Below, one piece after another: positions 51,301-63,600 of a DNA stretch of 64,000 nucleotides. The notes beneath the pieces are model-generated. The model saw only the letters and a program-made list of their open reading frames with translations, had not been told where the DNA came from and did not search any database. Made by a program: the position numbers and the translations under genes. The stretch's first letter is position 1, and every line of letters starts with the position of its first letter. This stretch comes from Cheilinus undulatus (Eukaryota; Chordata; Actinopteri; Labriformes; Labridae). The stretch is taken from contig NC_054873.1 in assembly GCF_018320785.1 (NCBI RefSeq), positions 23,216,196-23,280,195 on the forward strand. The letters run 5' to 3'.

Positions 51301-54300
51301 CAATGGCCTTCAGTTTTTGGCAGTGTTGATCCATCAGTGTCATTTCAACTTTGTAGAGTCAATTAATACAAGCTGTGCCCACTGTTATCTCAAATCTAGG
51401 GGGATGTGTGGGTGAAGCTCCCACTCATGCCCTTGGGCAGAGTAGATATGTTTGGATGATACCTGTGCAGGTTCTTTTGCTCATGTTTCTGGATTGTTGT
51501 ATATACTTCATGCTGTACGTTCTTGTTCTGTCAGTTTTGTATGCTCGGATTCTTTCGCTGCTCTCAGATATTAGGCCAGATTTCCACTAAAAATGCTGAC
51601 TTTGTAGTGTGTTTTCCTCCACCTGTGCCTGTGTGGTGTAGGTGCCATTGTGCAGCTCCAGGAAAAGCTCTCCGGTCCAGGTGCAGAGCAGATCCGAGTC
51701 AGCCCAGAGCTGGGAAAAAAGCTTGTGTGGGCTAGACGTCTGAACCCTGAGAAACACAGGAATCAGAGCTGGAAGTGACCACTGACGTCTTTGGTTACAC
51801 CTCTCTTATTCATTCTGACTAAAACGTGACTGTATTGACCAGTATTGTAAAAGAAACAATGACGAAATCAGTGGGAATCACTCATATCCGTGTGTATTTA
51901 ACAAGCTTTGAGGAAACTGTTGTCTACATGCTGACACACCCCAATGAAAATCTAAAAAATCCCAGGGTGCAGGAAGAGTGAATATAAATGCCATTACTGA
52001 TTTAATTGTGTTTCTGCATCAGTTTGGGCTTGGTTGCTGTAAGTAACAAATGCTGAGCTAAAGCATGGGACAGGAACTGACTTGGGAAGTCCATCTGTGT
52101 CCCGGACCCGCTGCAGTCTGTCCAGCATGAGCTGTGTGGGCCCCCCACCACCATCACCAAACCCAAATAGCACTGCGCTGTGGTTGGCTCTCCCTTTGTC
52201 TTTGTTGTTTTTCACAGTTTTCACCAGCTGAAGATACAGGAAAACCACGAATGAAACCTTGGTCAGGAGAATAAACATTCATCCTGCAGACTCCACATTC
52301 ACCAAGTGTGGAAAAAAAACCAAACTCACATCTTCAATCTTTCCCTTCATCTCGTAGGAATTTCCAGGTGGGAAGTGAGTTAAAACCTTGGAGCCGTCAA
52401 GACCCTCCCAGAAAAATGTGTTGTGCTTTAGGAGAGAGAAATCAAAAATGAAAGTTAACATGCCTCCTCTTTGTTTTTTCCTCTAAACTGTTTGGTTAGA
52501 GTGCTCACAGGGAAGGTGTTGACCAGGTTCCAGCTGAGCTTCTGTGTAAGGAAATTGGAAATACCGCAGCCCTGCATTATTTGAGGAAGCTGGGCTGAGT
52601 AGCCAAATGTGTCTGGAAGCCAGAACTAAAAAAACCCACAAAGGATTCTGGTATTAGTTATCTGTGATAAAGTAACCACACATGTAAAGCACTACAGAGA
52701 GCAACAGATAATGTGTCTTTAACATCCCTACCTCTTTGCAAAGGATCCCAAACTCCTGGTTAAAGAAGCGCTGGCCCTCCAGGAACTGCCGAACCATGGA
52801 CTCACCTGAAGGCAGGTTACCATCCTGAAAAACAAATTCTAAATGAGCAAAATTTGGCTGAAAATATCATGAAATTACTACGACTAAAGGCCCAAAGATT
52901 TTTTGGTTAGGAAAATTTCTAACAAAGTTTAAATTCTAAGTAATTACAGTGCCTATAAAAAGTATTTACCCGGGGCACAGGTGGCCTAGTGGTTTAAGGC
53001 GTGCCCCATGTACGTGGGGCAGCCCGGGTTCGAAGCCAGCTCATGGCCCTTTCCCGCATGTCTCTCCCCTGCTCTCGCGTGATTTGACAACTTTATTTTA
53101 TTTAACCCATCTTCTTGGTAGCAAAAACTGATTAGTTAAGAGTTCTGAGTCAAAAATATACAATCCCCTCACAACCTATCAAAATTTCTTTTAAAGCTAT
53201 GTTCAGCTGACAAGTCCAGATAAACACCTTATTTCAAGACATGAAAGAAACAAAGAAGGCATGCATTGCCAGAGATATGTAAAACAGTGGATAATACTGG
53301 AGCAGAATTTTCTTGTTTAGTGCCTTATATGAAGTATACTACCTAAATTAGCATGTAGATCTCATTTCAAGGCACCAAGTGAGTAAATTTTGCTTATCCC
53401 ATTGGCAGGTTTCATACCTTTTTTAACTTATGATAAGCCTTATTTTGTGTTTTGTTTATATTAACTTGCATCAGATGAGTGGTTTTACAGACATGTAATG
53501 AGGTATTTTTGATTAGCTTTGATTTTACAATAAAATAAAACTTTCAAGATTAAGTTCACAATTTGCAAGTTTAGTCTCACCATTTCCACCCACGTCCCTC
53601 CGACTGGAATAAACTGTCCTTTCTTGACATAAAGCTGAATCTGTGTGAAGAGTCCAGGGTACCAGCTCTTCACCCACTGGAACTGCTGAGCCTGGATGGA
53701 TGAAAAAGTAACCATTTTGGCTCAAATTTTAAGAACTTCTTAGGCTCATACAGAGCTTCAATCAAAGAGAAATTACCTGAGAGCAAGTGAAGACAAAGTC
53801 TGGGTTCTTCTCCATCAAACGAATCACTGTCACCCAGCTTCGGCCACATTTGCGAATGGTCTCTTCATAGGGCCAAAGCCAAGCTGTAGACAGTCATTAA
53901 TATTACCATGCAATGCTTATAACATTCATTAAAGATGCTCAAACAGAGGGGCTGGGAAAATTTGTGAGATTATGTGTGAATTTTGTTTGTTTTGCACTTC
54001 AATAACAGAGCAGATTACTATCATTTTGTTGTATTTTGCATAGGTATTGTTTTACTACTTCATCAATACCACTTTTATTGGAATAAAAATAAATGCTTTC
54101 AACTTCTTTTTCAGCTCTTTGAGGTGATTAAAATAAATGGAGCTGTACCTGAGTCTATGTGGCAGTGACCCATGGCGTGTGTAGTGTGCTGGCTCTCTCC
54201 ATTTCTCTGGCTGAAGAAGTTGTGAGCCAGTTTGTGAGCTTTAGGAAAAGTGCTGGGATCAGCGGAATCACAGAGGTTCACCATCTCATTGACAGTGAAG

Positions 54301-55434
54301 AGCGCCTGGTAGCCACGTTGCTCCCCCTCACCAAGTTCCTTTGAGGAAAAAAATATTTCAAAGAGGTAAATGTTTTTATTCAGCTTCTGCTCAAGTAAAG
54401 ACATGTAGTAGCATGTTGTTTTGGTGTAATTGTACCTTTACAATGTCAACCAGCATTTCAAAATCTGTCAGCAGCTCCTGTACATCCCTGTTAAAAACCA
54501 CCAGCTCAGCTTTCTGTACAGAAAACATCCGGTTTGGATCTGGTGCTGCAATAAAGGTCCCCTTACCAGCACCAAAAAGACTGTTACAGGCCACCTCTAT
54601 ATAAAGGGTGAGGCTGCAGGACAAAAAAAGATTTTAGCTGAGTCCAAGCTGGTTACAGAAGAAGCTTTTAACTTTTAGTGAACTAACCTGTGTGGCTCAT
54701 CTTCCTTCAAACTATCAGACAGGATGTAGCTCGTCTTTTCTCCCTCTTTAGTCAGGCCCTAAAATGTAAGAAGTATAGATATAATCTCTTCTCTATAATC
54801 TAGTCCATCTTGCATTATACTCCTGCTGGATTACCTGAACGGGCTGCCCATCTCTCCAAACCATTCCTTCTCCATCACTTTCCCACAGAAGGTGAACCTC
54901 TTTCTCTCTCCATGACTCAGGGATTTTCAGGGTCACTTTGAACCAGCAGGTCCACCACCTTCAACAAGCAACACAAGCTTGGGTTGTAGCCAAGACCAGA
55001 GAGCAACAAAAGATCTGAGTGTGATAAAATAGATGATAAAGAAATAAACTTACGTGGGTCCAAAGGTATCACCCACTTTATAGGGTGCAAAGATCTGCTG
55101 GGAAGCTTCAGTGAATGTGATTCGCTTAGAAGACAGGAAGGAGGCGATGGACTCCAACGGGCAAGAGTCTCCATAGAGTCTGGAGTAAAAAATATTCAAT
55201 ATTCAGAGTGTCATATTAGGGAAAATCAGTCATCACACTTAAGTCAATGTGGACTCTGAGAGGTTCATCTTATGTTAAGTAAGACCTTGAGTTCAGTTGA
55301 AATTACAACCTCAAATCTTAAATAGTTACGTGTCTCTAAAACACTGTGATTATTTTCAAAACATTGAAACCTAGTAGTAATATTTCATTAAAGATGGCAC
55401 AATGCCAGCAGATAAAGTGAAAATGTTCATTGTT

Positions 55435-55471
<37 letters not shown>

Positions 55472-56284
55472 CATTTCGAATATTATGCCAGCAAAATTTA
55501 ACTAAAATAGCTTGAACAGTGGCAACAAAACATTGAAATCGCTGTGAAACTGGAGGAAAAGCTCACAGATTCAATTGGCAATAATTTAGGGACATTACAG
55601 AGAAGCTGTCTATCTGAATAGAGAGGGGTTCACCACTCTGGGACAGGATGGAAAATACAGCAACTATACAAGTAAGATGTATTTTACCTAAAAAATGCAA
55701 TTACATCTAGCAATTTCCAATCTATTGCTGCCTCATTTCCCAACCTTTTGAGGTGATGCTGGCATCAAATTTAAATTGTGGATATAATAATTTAACAGGT
55801 AGCATTATTGCAGTTTCTACATTTGATGTGTTTTCTTTGCACCTTTTTGCAACTTAATACAGGGATTAAATTATTTAAAAATTCTAATTCTTAAACTCTG
55901 CAGTGATACTTGTGTGAATTATAAAAGTGCGACTTCCTTTTTAACAGAATCCCATTAGCAATGCAGATGAAAAAAATACGGACACCAGGCGATTTCATTC
56001 ATAAATCTCAAAGCATTTTTGCAAACTAAACTTAATCTACTGGTCTGTGTGTCACTTTTAATTATTACCTTTAATTGCAGATATTTGTCAAACATTGATT
56101 TATGCAGAAACTCTCAGTATAAACTAACTCCAGTGTGGTGTGCAGCACTTCCACTTCAATCAGAGTAATAGATAAAGCCTTACCGTCCTCTCAGGTTACA
56201 GTCGGTGAAGTAAATATCAGAGATGAATTTCTCTGCTCTCTCGAGGAGAGTGCGTCTGTTTTTCAGCACAGGTTGATGATACAT
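45330..56284 (-). CDS. man2c1: Cytosolic alpha-mannosidase 2C1 (GH38)
   Basis: Twenty-six coding exons in phase give 1022 aa (human 1040): 56284-56184, 55179-55054, 54958-54835, 54758-54688, 54613-54436, 54338-54149, 53883-53777, 53691-53581, 52824-52732, 52625-52509, 52425-52330, 52227-52082, 51746-51623, 49789-49668, 49572-49487, 49400-49254, 49165-49086, 48999-48905, 48813-48709, 48600-48444, 48356-48213, 46416-46307, 46033-45954, 45871-45729, 45643-45540, 45441-45330. The enzyme trims free cytosolic oligomannosides released during glycoprotein disposal. GH38 metal-site residues are seen in GHCHIDSAWLWP (His260, Asp262). The nucleophile lies in [12 protein letters not shown] (Asp372), and NQFHDV (near residue 575) supplies a further conserved His-Asp. 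No signal peptide is present, as expected for a cytosolic enzyme. The donor after 52082 is GTCAGT rather than the usual GTAAG or GTGAG, and is supported by frame and homology on both sides. Confidence 0.97.
47020..47492. mobile_element. hAT-like MITE carrying a SINE
   Basis: Left end AAGGGCTGCTCGATAAT and right end TTGCCCAGCACTACCCT are inversely related. Flanking octamers TCATTCAC and ACATTCTC agree at six of eight positions, a plausible decayed target duplication. The element lies in a man2c1 intron. Its right half holds a SINE copy (about 47300-47470). Confidence 0.65.
47300..47470 (+). repeat. SINE related to the copy at 1866-2060
   Basis: It shares with the 1866 copy the order: GGCTATAGTCC, a GACGCA/AACGCAGTGGT phrase, a short GTGCATG motif, then a CT-rich body (TTTCTTGTCTTTCTTCAGCT) and an AAAGGCAAAA tail. 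Most of the tRNA-like head, including the A box, is missing. Confidence 0.65.
50987..51136. mobile_element. Short copy related to the AGAGGTGG MITE family
   Basis: Left end CAGGGGAGCAAAGTA and right end TTTTTCCACCTCTG are inversely related. The interior carries AAAGAGTAACTGTACTTTTCC-like phrases shared with the copies at 12388 and 26114. It lies in man2c1's 1.8-kb intron. The sequence just right (51195-51305) is an inverted match to part of the 26114 element. Confidence 0.5.
52974..53115 (+). repeat. tRNA-headed SINE with intact promoter boxes
   Basis: A-box TGGCCTAGTGG (52982-52992) and B-box GGTTCGAAGCC (53027-53037) are spaced as in a tRNA. A CT-rich body (CCCGCATGTCTCTCCCCTGC) follows. 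The head folds only partly like a tRNA and the element sits in a man2c1 intron. Just before it, CAGTGCCTATAAAAAGTATT resembles the end of a Tc1-type element, so the SINE may have landed in older transposon DNA. Confidence 0.75.
55440..55468. repeat. 29-nt poly(A) run
   Basis: An uninterrupted A run in the first intron of man2c1, with no recognisable retroposon body to its left. Confidence 0.85.
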
Positions 56285-57129
56285 GACGAAAACGACACAC
56301 AAACACCTACAGGTTTTGTCACAGCATTGAGAAACTCAAATAATGGTTAACATACAAACAACCCGGAAGTAAAATGCTCTGTTGTTGTACTTTCATTGCG
56401 CAACCACTAGAGGGCGGGCCTGATCAACGACTGACAGCTAAGGACGGCACAATGGGAACAACGAAACTCTGACTCAGGGGTCAAAAAGTGCATGTGAACT
56501 GTGTCTCAAAGGAATCAAGTATTAAAGGTTTTTGAATATATTGTCAGTATCATTTATATACTTTATGCACCATAAAATAATTAACATTCCATTTTACACA
56601 ATCTGGCCGTATGAAATGCTGAATGATTTATTGAATAAAGCTAGGTCTAATGCTTAGTAAAAGAGTCTGTTATAACACAGAACAATAGCATGCTTGCTGG
56701 GGATAGAATAAACTATTAATGTTTGTGTCTGAGAAAAATTGTTGGAACAGGCAAGGAGCAAGGGAACCCCTCATAACCAATGCATTTACAACGTTCTCAT
56801 TCTTTTGGTTGAAAACATGACTGAACTATGTCAATTGATATGACTTCATAGGCTGTAAGTTTCTGTACTTTTTGATACCATAAAACATTAAAATAATGAT
56901 GTTATCATTCTGAAGCATGTGGTTTGAGAGTATAGAAGATTTTGACAATCTCAACTTGGAAATGTAGCCAATGTTTTTGTATAATTTAGGAAAAGGTTCT
57001 TTAGTGCCATTGTATTTAGAAACACAATGAAACATTATTTGCAGCATTTCTGAAGTGAATGGTTAAAATGCCATGCAGAACAGATTTAGGGGGGAAAATA
57101 TGTATGTATACATATACACATGTGAACGA
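56285..57129. other. man2c1 upstream spacer
   Basis: This is the 5' flank of man2c1. The promoter is expected within the first few hundred bases, but no TATA box stands out. The rest is AT-rich with only short random frames. Confidence 0.4.
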
Positions 57130-57137
57130 ACATATAC

Positions 57138-57602
57138 CAGGGGTCATCAGCTACATTGTACAAGGGCCAGGTTTGGGTCCTTGATAGTTGCATTGGGGGC
57201 CAGACTTTCAGATAAACTTGAATTAAGAGACATTTTTGTCTAATTAACATACTTGAAAAAATATTTTATTTTATCTCAAATGTATGCCTTTTTTAGCCTC
57301 TAAAAGTAAGATCAATCCTTATACCCTAGCCAGACACAAGGGGGTGATTGAGATATTGTAGCTGAATGTATCGAAGCTGTTATGTTCTCTGTTACTGAGT
57401 TCAATGCTAATATGGTGTGCCCTGATAGGAGAAAACCCAGTGCAAGAAAAAGGTCTTTAATTTTGATTCTCGGGCAGGAAACAGCTTGAGGTCGAAAGAA
57501 AATCCTAGTTTTAATCTAGAATGAACTTTCCATTGGGGGCCAGATGAGAAGAAAGGGGGGGGGGGCTGATGTGGCCCTTGGGCCACCAGTTGATGATCGC
57601 TG
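57138..57602. mobile_element. hAT-type MITE with perfect 8-bp target duplication
   Basis: The ends are CAGGGGTCATCA and TGATGATCGCTG (inverted, 10 of 12 matching). The flanks are ACATATAC on both sides (57130-57137 and 57603-57610). The copy is 465 bp and non-coding. GGGCCAG phrases recur near both ends. The 8-bp duplication and the CAG...CTG ends place it in the hAT superfamily with good confidence. Confidence 0.88.
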
Positions 57603-57796
57603 ACATATACTGTATATGCAAACACTGGTTTTTGTTTGATGCATTTTTTTTGCTGTCCTGTCGTGTTTTTCAGCTGTTGCTGATTTGTGAAACGTATAAA
57701 GTCTTTATGGGGAAATAAAATCAAATGTAATAAACAAAACAAAAAATATCAAAATCCTGAAAAAGAAAAAGAAGACACATTAATTAAAAACACATA

Positions 57797-59045
57797 TTTA
57801 TTTTTAATCCAGAGACAGCAGTTATGTACACTTACTATACACATTTAACGACTAAAACACATTTTACACACAAATAAATTACATTAAAAATTACAAAAAT
57901 AGCTACTTTTAAACACAGTTATTGTCCCTTTTTTCAAAGTGTGTCAACATCATAAAGAGGCCACAAGCAGCAATGACTTGGTGAAATAAGGAGGACTGAA
58001 TCGGTATCATGGAAGGGGGTATGTCGTGCTGTAACACTTTATTGTGGACAGAGAGACCTCTTGCTTCTCTTTACCTCATCATTTCCTCATTTTAAACAGA
58101 TCGCTTTTTTAAACAGAACTAAGTGTCTAAAGTCTGAGGTTCTACATCCTAAACATGCAAGTACAGTACACTAAACCTAAACTCAGGAGCATGAGAAATG
58201 AGCAGAAAGGGTTTCATGAATGAAATAAAGGCATGATAAAATGGCCAAGGGAAACCCTGTGAGGATTTCATGATGATGTAGTAGCTTTTCTGTGGTCCTG
58301 TGGTCAAACTGAACAGGCTCTCAGGAGTGCTGGGGAGTTAGTCTTGTGATCAGCCTGCCGGACAGAGGTTAGAAGTCAGCCCACGTGCAGTCTGAAAACA
58401 AAAAAACCTTTTTTCTCCCTCTGCATTATTCTCATGGAGAGAGCTGTGTGTTTCTGTTTGTCTCCAGCTATGCGCCCTTTTATTATGAAATCCATAGAGC
58501 AGCTCTAAGTACAGGGTTGGTGAAGATGTGGTATAGCCCATCCCTCTCAGGCCACCCTACCATCAGGGATGCCTGTTGACTCCTATCCCCTATTGTTTGG
58601 ACTGTGGTCGGGCTCACCACCACAACCAGGACAGCCAAAGGGAGCGGGTGCCATGCTCGGACTTGACCTACAGTTCTCACCATCTCGGCCCTGGCCTCTT
58701 TGCGATTGCCTGGAAGCTTCTGTGTGAGGCTCTCTTTCAGACACTCACCACATCACGTCCGATAAAAAGAGGAGGATTAGAGAGGACAGCTGTTTCTCTA
58801 GCTAGAAGGAAGCATTCATACAGCATAAACACCCTCCAGCATGGAGGCCTAACATGTTCTGCCAGCCACAACACAGTGAGGAAGTCCAGACTGTGGCTTG
58901 AGGAAAAAAAGTGCTTCCAAAAAACCCAAGAGCTGCATGCAAACTCTATCATGAATAAGGAATAAGTGATGCAAAAGGACGATGGTTGTAGGGGTCATCT
59001 TCAAGTTTCATTGGGTTTATTGACGGTGAGGTCCAGACTGATAAG
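57797..59045 (-). other. 3' UTR of an unidentified membrane-protein gene
   Basis: On the minus strand an AATAAA (TTTATT at 57797-57802) lies 1.25 kb beyond the stop at 59046. The interval includes a less AT-rich stretch (58320-58960) with overlapping open frames on both strands but no recognisable domain. It is best read as a 3' UTR. Confidence 0.5.
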
Positions 59046-60674
59046 CTATACTCTTGAGCCGTACTCATCTTTTTCTCCAATGTTGTATCCAACAGCTTTG
59101 TTTTTGTCCTGTCGAGGCCCAGACCTTAGAAATAAAATAACATGATGCATTAAGAATTGGATTATGGTAATACAACAAACAAAAGCTATGTATTAAAGAT
59201 GTCTAATAAAACCAATCATACTATCATCATCTTGTAACACAGATCTCCACCCCCCACCCCCTCCCCTTCCTCCATGGTTGTGGTCCTACCAGACATTTCC
59301 AGCTCAAGCAAAGACCAGATGTACAGCTTCGCTCCCTCCACCTCCACAGCAGACTTTTTGTTTTGTATTAGAGCTCCACTCACTAATATCTAATTAATCT
59401 AAATAATCTGTCTTTTGCTCTTTCTGTAATTACCTGCCTTAGGACAACAGATGAAATTTAGCTATTGTGCTAATTCCAGCATATTTACATTGAGCAAGAT
59501 CAGAATCACAGATTAAAAGCTTGTCTAAAGAGGTGTTTGAGGAGTGATTTGAAAGTAGGAAGGTCCGTGCAGTTTTGAATATGAGTTGGGAGCAAGTTCC
59601 AAAGGGAAGGGGCTGTGGAGAAGGCTCTGTCCCCCCAGGTTTGGTGCTTGGTTCTTAAAGGGGAGGACAGGAAGTTGGAAGCGGAACGAAGGCTACAACT
59701 GGGAGTGTGATGGTGAAGGAGGTCAGTGAGATAGGGAGGGGCCAGTGCATTAAGGGCTTTGAAGGTAAGAAGCAGGATTTTAAATTGATTTCGGTGGGGG
59801 ATAGGGAGCCAGCAAAGATTTTGAAGAATGGGGGTGATGTGATCATGGGAGCGGGCATGGGTGAGGAGGCGTGCAGCAGAGTTTTGGATATAATGAAGTT
59901 TATTGAGAACTTTGGAGGATGTACCATAGAGATATCTCTTTTGTCTCAATAGTGTGGCTCCTTTCTTTAAAATAACAGTCTCTAAACCTTCTTTAACTGC
60001 AATAATACAAGCAGACAGTAGTCTGCTTTTTGCACTGTAAAGTAAGATTTGAATGTGGAAGTTGCAAAGTGGTTAAAGTGGTTTAACTGTAGCAAAAACA
60101 CAACAGGTTCCTCTCCAGCTCATTTCTTCATGTACCAAAAATGCATTCAACTAAAAAAGTCTCTGCACATCAGTGACACCCAAAGATAAGAAAAGTATTC
60201 TCCAGAGTACAGCTTATACATTTAGAAACACCAATGGGCCTATAATTTTGCCATGTCACACACTGGGGGGTGACTAACAGCGGCAAAAGTGTGCATACAG
60301 TCCCAAAAATCCTAAAATGGAGGACACAACTTCTATAAAGTCCATTTGCTTTGAAAAAAATCCAGATGTTTGAGTCAGTCCAGGTTTACAGTTCTCCTGA
60401 AATACCCTCTACAGTGGTCCACTTTATATATGTTTTTACAGACTGGTGACAAATCAAATGAAAACCTGAATACTCTGCCCCTACAATGATGGCAAATAAG
60501 CTAGTAAAGAAGTTATACTGTGCAGTGTATGTAATTTCAAAAAGCCATTCTGTGGTTGTGTTTGTCTGCTTGTTTTCCCTCTTTCTTACCTTTTTTGCCT
60601 TATTAGACAGCATATTAAAGACACAATGAGAACAGTTCCCAGTGCAGAGCCAACCAGTATGGGAACCAGTAAAC
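59046..60674 (-). CDS. Unidentified single-pass membrane protein, last two coding exons (partial)
   Basis: Two minus-strand exons join in phase: 60674-60590 and 59124-59046. The first opens after TGCAG and encodes a transmembrane helix (GLLVPILVGSALGTVLIVSL) followed by ICCLIRQKR. The second adds a 25-residue tail beginning SGPRQDKNKAVGYNIGEKDE and ending YGSRV before TAG. Splice sites are good (GTAAGA donor, CTAAG acceptor). The TM exon starts in phase 1, common after Ig- or EGF-type domains. The helix somewhat resembles those of LAMP-family proteins, but the tail does not. I do not recognise the protein. No upstream exon could be identified with confidence to the window edge. Confidence 0.55.
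59506..59949 (-). mobile_element. LINE 3' fragment (reverse transcriptase C-terminal part)
   Basis: A 147-codon open frame matches the end of a fish non-LTR retrotransposon ORF2: KLHYIQNSAARLLTHARSHD, HITPIL, then WLPIPHRNQFKILLLTFKAL and LAPPYLTDLL. Such a frame normally follows the RT domain in L2/CR1-like or related LINEs. The copy is 5'-truncated and lies in the intron between the two exons of the unidentified membrane gene, on the same strand. The intact frame suggests a fairly young insertion. Confidence 0.85.
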
Positions 60675-63600
60675 CTGCACAGCATCAGGAGAAGAAGAAG
60701 AAGAAAAGCTACAGAGTAATTCTTCTTTATAGATTGATAGAATATATGTTTATATATGAGAAATTAAAGATAGAAAGAGAAACAACCAACAGCAATTTAA
60801 CCCAGACATTTAAATCATTCATATGTTATGACAAGTTAAAATGCGTTAATAATGCTGTGTAGTATTAATATCTATCCTGTTAATGTTTTAGTTAAGATTT
60901 CTTTTTTGGGTCTTCCTTTTCCTTCATAAAAAATTACAGACTTATATTCAGACAGAAAAAAGTTAAATTTATCTGCTAATACCTTGTAAGAGATGTTGGT
61001 CTAAAATATCAGGATACTTTAGTGTTATATATGACACTAGAGGTGAGATACTGTAAGAAGAGACGAAAATCAACATACCAGTGTTTATCCATGAATTGTC
61101 AGCTGAGCATCAGTAAGAAGGAGAGAACAGAGGGTGAAAATGAAATTTAAAAAGGAAAGAGATGACTCAGATATGGTAACGTGAGGGAAAAAAAAGAAAG
61201 TTCATAGACGATAAAATGAAGGGAAACAAATTATAACCTGAATGTCTTCGGTAACAAACAAGTCTTTTCACAGCATTCAGGTATGATGCACAGGAAAGTT
61301 TTAACCTCATTTAGTCTCAGTGTTCTGCTCTTGGCAGATCTATTCAGTCTGCTTTTTAATGATATCAGTAAAACCTCAGGCATAAAGCCAGTGCCAAGGA
61401 TTTGTACTTCTGTCTGGTACACGCACAAACCCACACACTCACAGACGTAAAGTTCCAGCTTGTCTTGACTCTTATCGAGCATAAATCATGAAACTTAAGG
61501 TGGGATTAGGTGACTTTTAAATTGCTAAAAAAAAATAAATCTTGAAGTAATGTCACAACTCAATATAAATCATATACATATGAGTTACTGTCAATGTTAA
61601 TGCTTTAAAGGAGTCTAGTTAAATCTTTAGAGGAGTCTTTATCTGGTTCTAAACAGACAAAAAATAATACTGAGGCCTCTGTTTAACCTAAAAAAAAACA
61701 AACAAAGACTATTGTTAATGCCTAAATAACCTCTTTAACCATGTACCTAAGTACAGACAAGGTGACTCCAAGAGTGGTTGATAAACAACGTTGATGTGAA
61801 AGGGCAAAAAACTGCAGCTCCTCGAGTGTCCACAGGCAGTGGGAGCATCAGTAGTAAAATATACACTCCATGTCAAAATACAGATTCTTATATCAGAAAT
61901 AAACATGTTTACAGCCAGTTTCAAAAGCAGTGTTGGTCAGAGTAGTAAATGTCTGCAAGGGTAAACTGTAGAGAGACTGAATTATTTTATAGTGTGCCTG
62001 TTTCGGTTTAATAAAGGATACAAGCTAGACATAATTAAAGGCATGGCTGATGCGAGTTCAAGCCATCTTGTTGAAGCTGTTTGTCTGGAGGCTTAAAGCC
62101 TGCTTCAGCTCCGTTTTTGTCTGTTTTTAAGTTGATCTGAAGTTAGTTTGAGACTGCAATTTCAATATGGCAGCTGCCACTGATTGGCTCCAAAAGCCCC
62201 CTTCAGTAACCACAAGGCTGGCATCACGCAGGCTTTGTCCAATATTTTTTTCTTCTGAGGCCCACCAAAACCCTCCTACGGCCATTTACATGACACTCAC
62301 AGAATTTTATATTTCATAAAGAGAGACTTTCAGTGCGACCGTTCAGAAAACCCATCAAGCTATTTCTTAACCATTTTGTCTCACCTGGACTTCTTGTCTT
62401 AAAAAGCTTGTAAAACATCAACACTGGGGTTCACAGTCAAGCTCTAAAACTTTTCTTTTTTCAGGACAACCTGGGCTGAAAGAATAAATATGCTGCAGTG
62501 ATGTCACTGGAATTTTACAAAAGTGATGGGACTATTGCCAAAAGAAAAAAACTATGTTTTTTTATGTGTGACAGACAGTACACAATAATGACTGATACTT
62601 TTTTGCACATCTTCCATCTCTTTGGAACTAAAGGGTGAAAAAATGATCATTCTGTGACAAAAAAGTCCTCAAAATATTCACATTTACAAAAAAGTCCTTG
62701 CATTTTTTTTTTTGCATTGGCTGTTTTAGTGCCATTTCTCAAAGCAGTCACTGTCTGCAGTGACACAGAGGGGCGCATCACAGGCTTTCTGTCTCTTCAT
62801 TATGAGCTATTCAGGCCATCTCCACCAGGATCTGCACAGTATGAGTTGTGCAATTTAACAAAGCATGATGTGACAACTGCACAGCTGGCTAGTGGTTTTC
62901 ACAGCCAGTCACAAAGCAATGTGGGATACAATACAGTTGTTAGCTTGAAAAGTTAGCAGCAGAACCTGTCAAAAACGGGCCAAACAATGGATAAAAGGAT
63001 GTTCAATATCAGACATACTGGTGTGAATTTAATCTTTAAATACCGCAGAAAGTCACCCAAGTTCCAGGCTCACCAGAAAAGCTAGAGATGCTTGCCTAGA
63101 AAAGCTAGCCTTCATACCCTGTAAAGACAAGGATAGTGTCACTGGAACAGCACAATATCTGGCTTTCATAGGGAAAAAGTAGGTTGCTATAGTTTAGAGT
63201 TTAAAAGTACAATTAATGAACCACTACTGTTTATTTTATTTTGATTAGGGATCTGCAGAGTCAGCTATACTTTCTTTTATAATATCTATTTCTTAACTTT
63301 GAGACTCCTCAAATGTTTTCCTAGTTACATAACTGAAGGCACTGATATATTTATTTAATCAAGAAGCAGGCAGTGTAGAAGAATGTTTAACCTACATGTT
63401 CTGTACATCAGGCCAAATACTGATTAAAAAGTGATGTGTCTGTGTTTTTGTTAGGTCTGGGAGTAAAAAAAGGTATTAACATGTAATCAACCAAATATGG
63501 TTATACTATTTTATTGATTGCAAATAAGTTGTTGTGGCCCAACTGCAGTAGCTCTGAGGTCCACCGATGGGCCATGGCTCACATTCTGGGAGGCACTGCA

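Noticed and set aside
52974-53045. Possible tRNA gene with good A and B boxes
   Set aside because: The acceptor and anticodon arms do not pair properly and the CT-rich SINE body continues downstream, so it is a SINE head.
58576-58965. 129-codon plus-strand open frame
   Set aside because: Lies in the presumed 3' UTR of the minus-strand gene, overlaps several other frames, and shows no domain.
61231-61482. Minus-strand open frame with VCECVGLCVY, possibly an upstream exon of the unidentified membrane gene
   Set aside because: Overlaps a CA-rich simple-sequence stretch, and no convincing acceptor or donor in the right phase was found.
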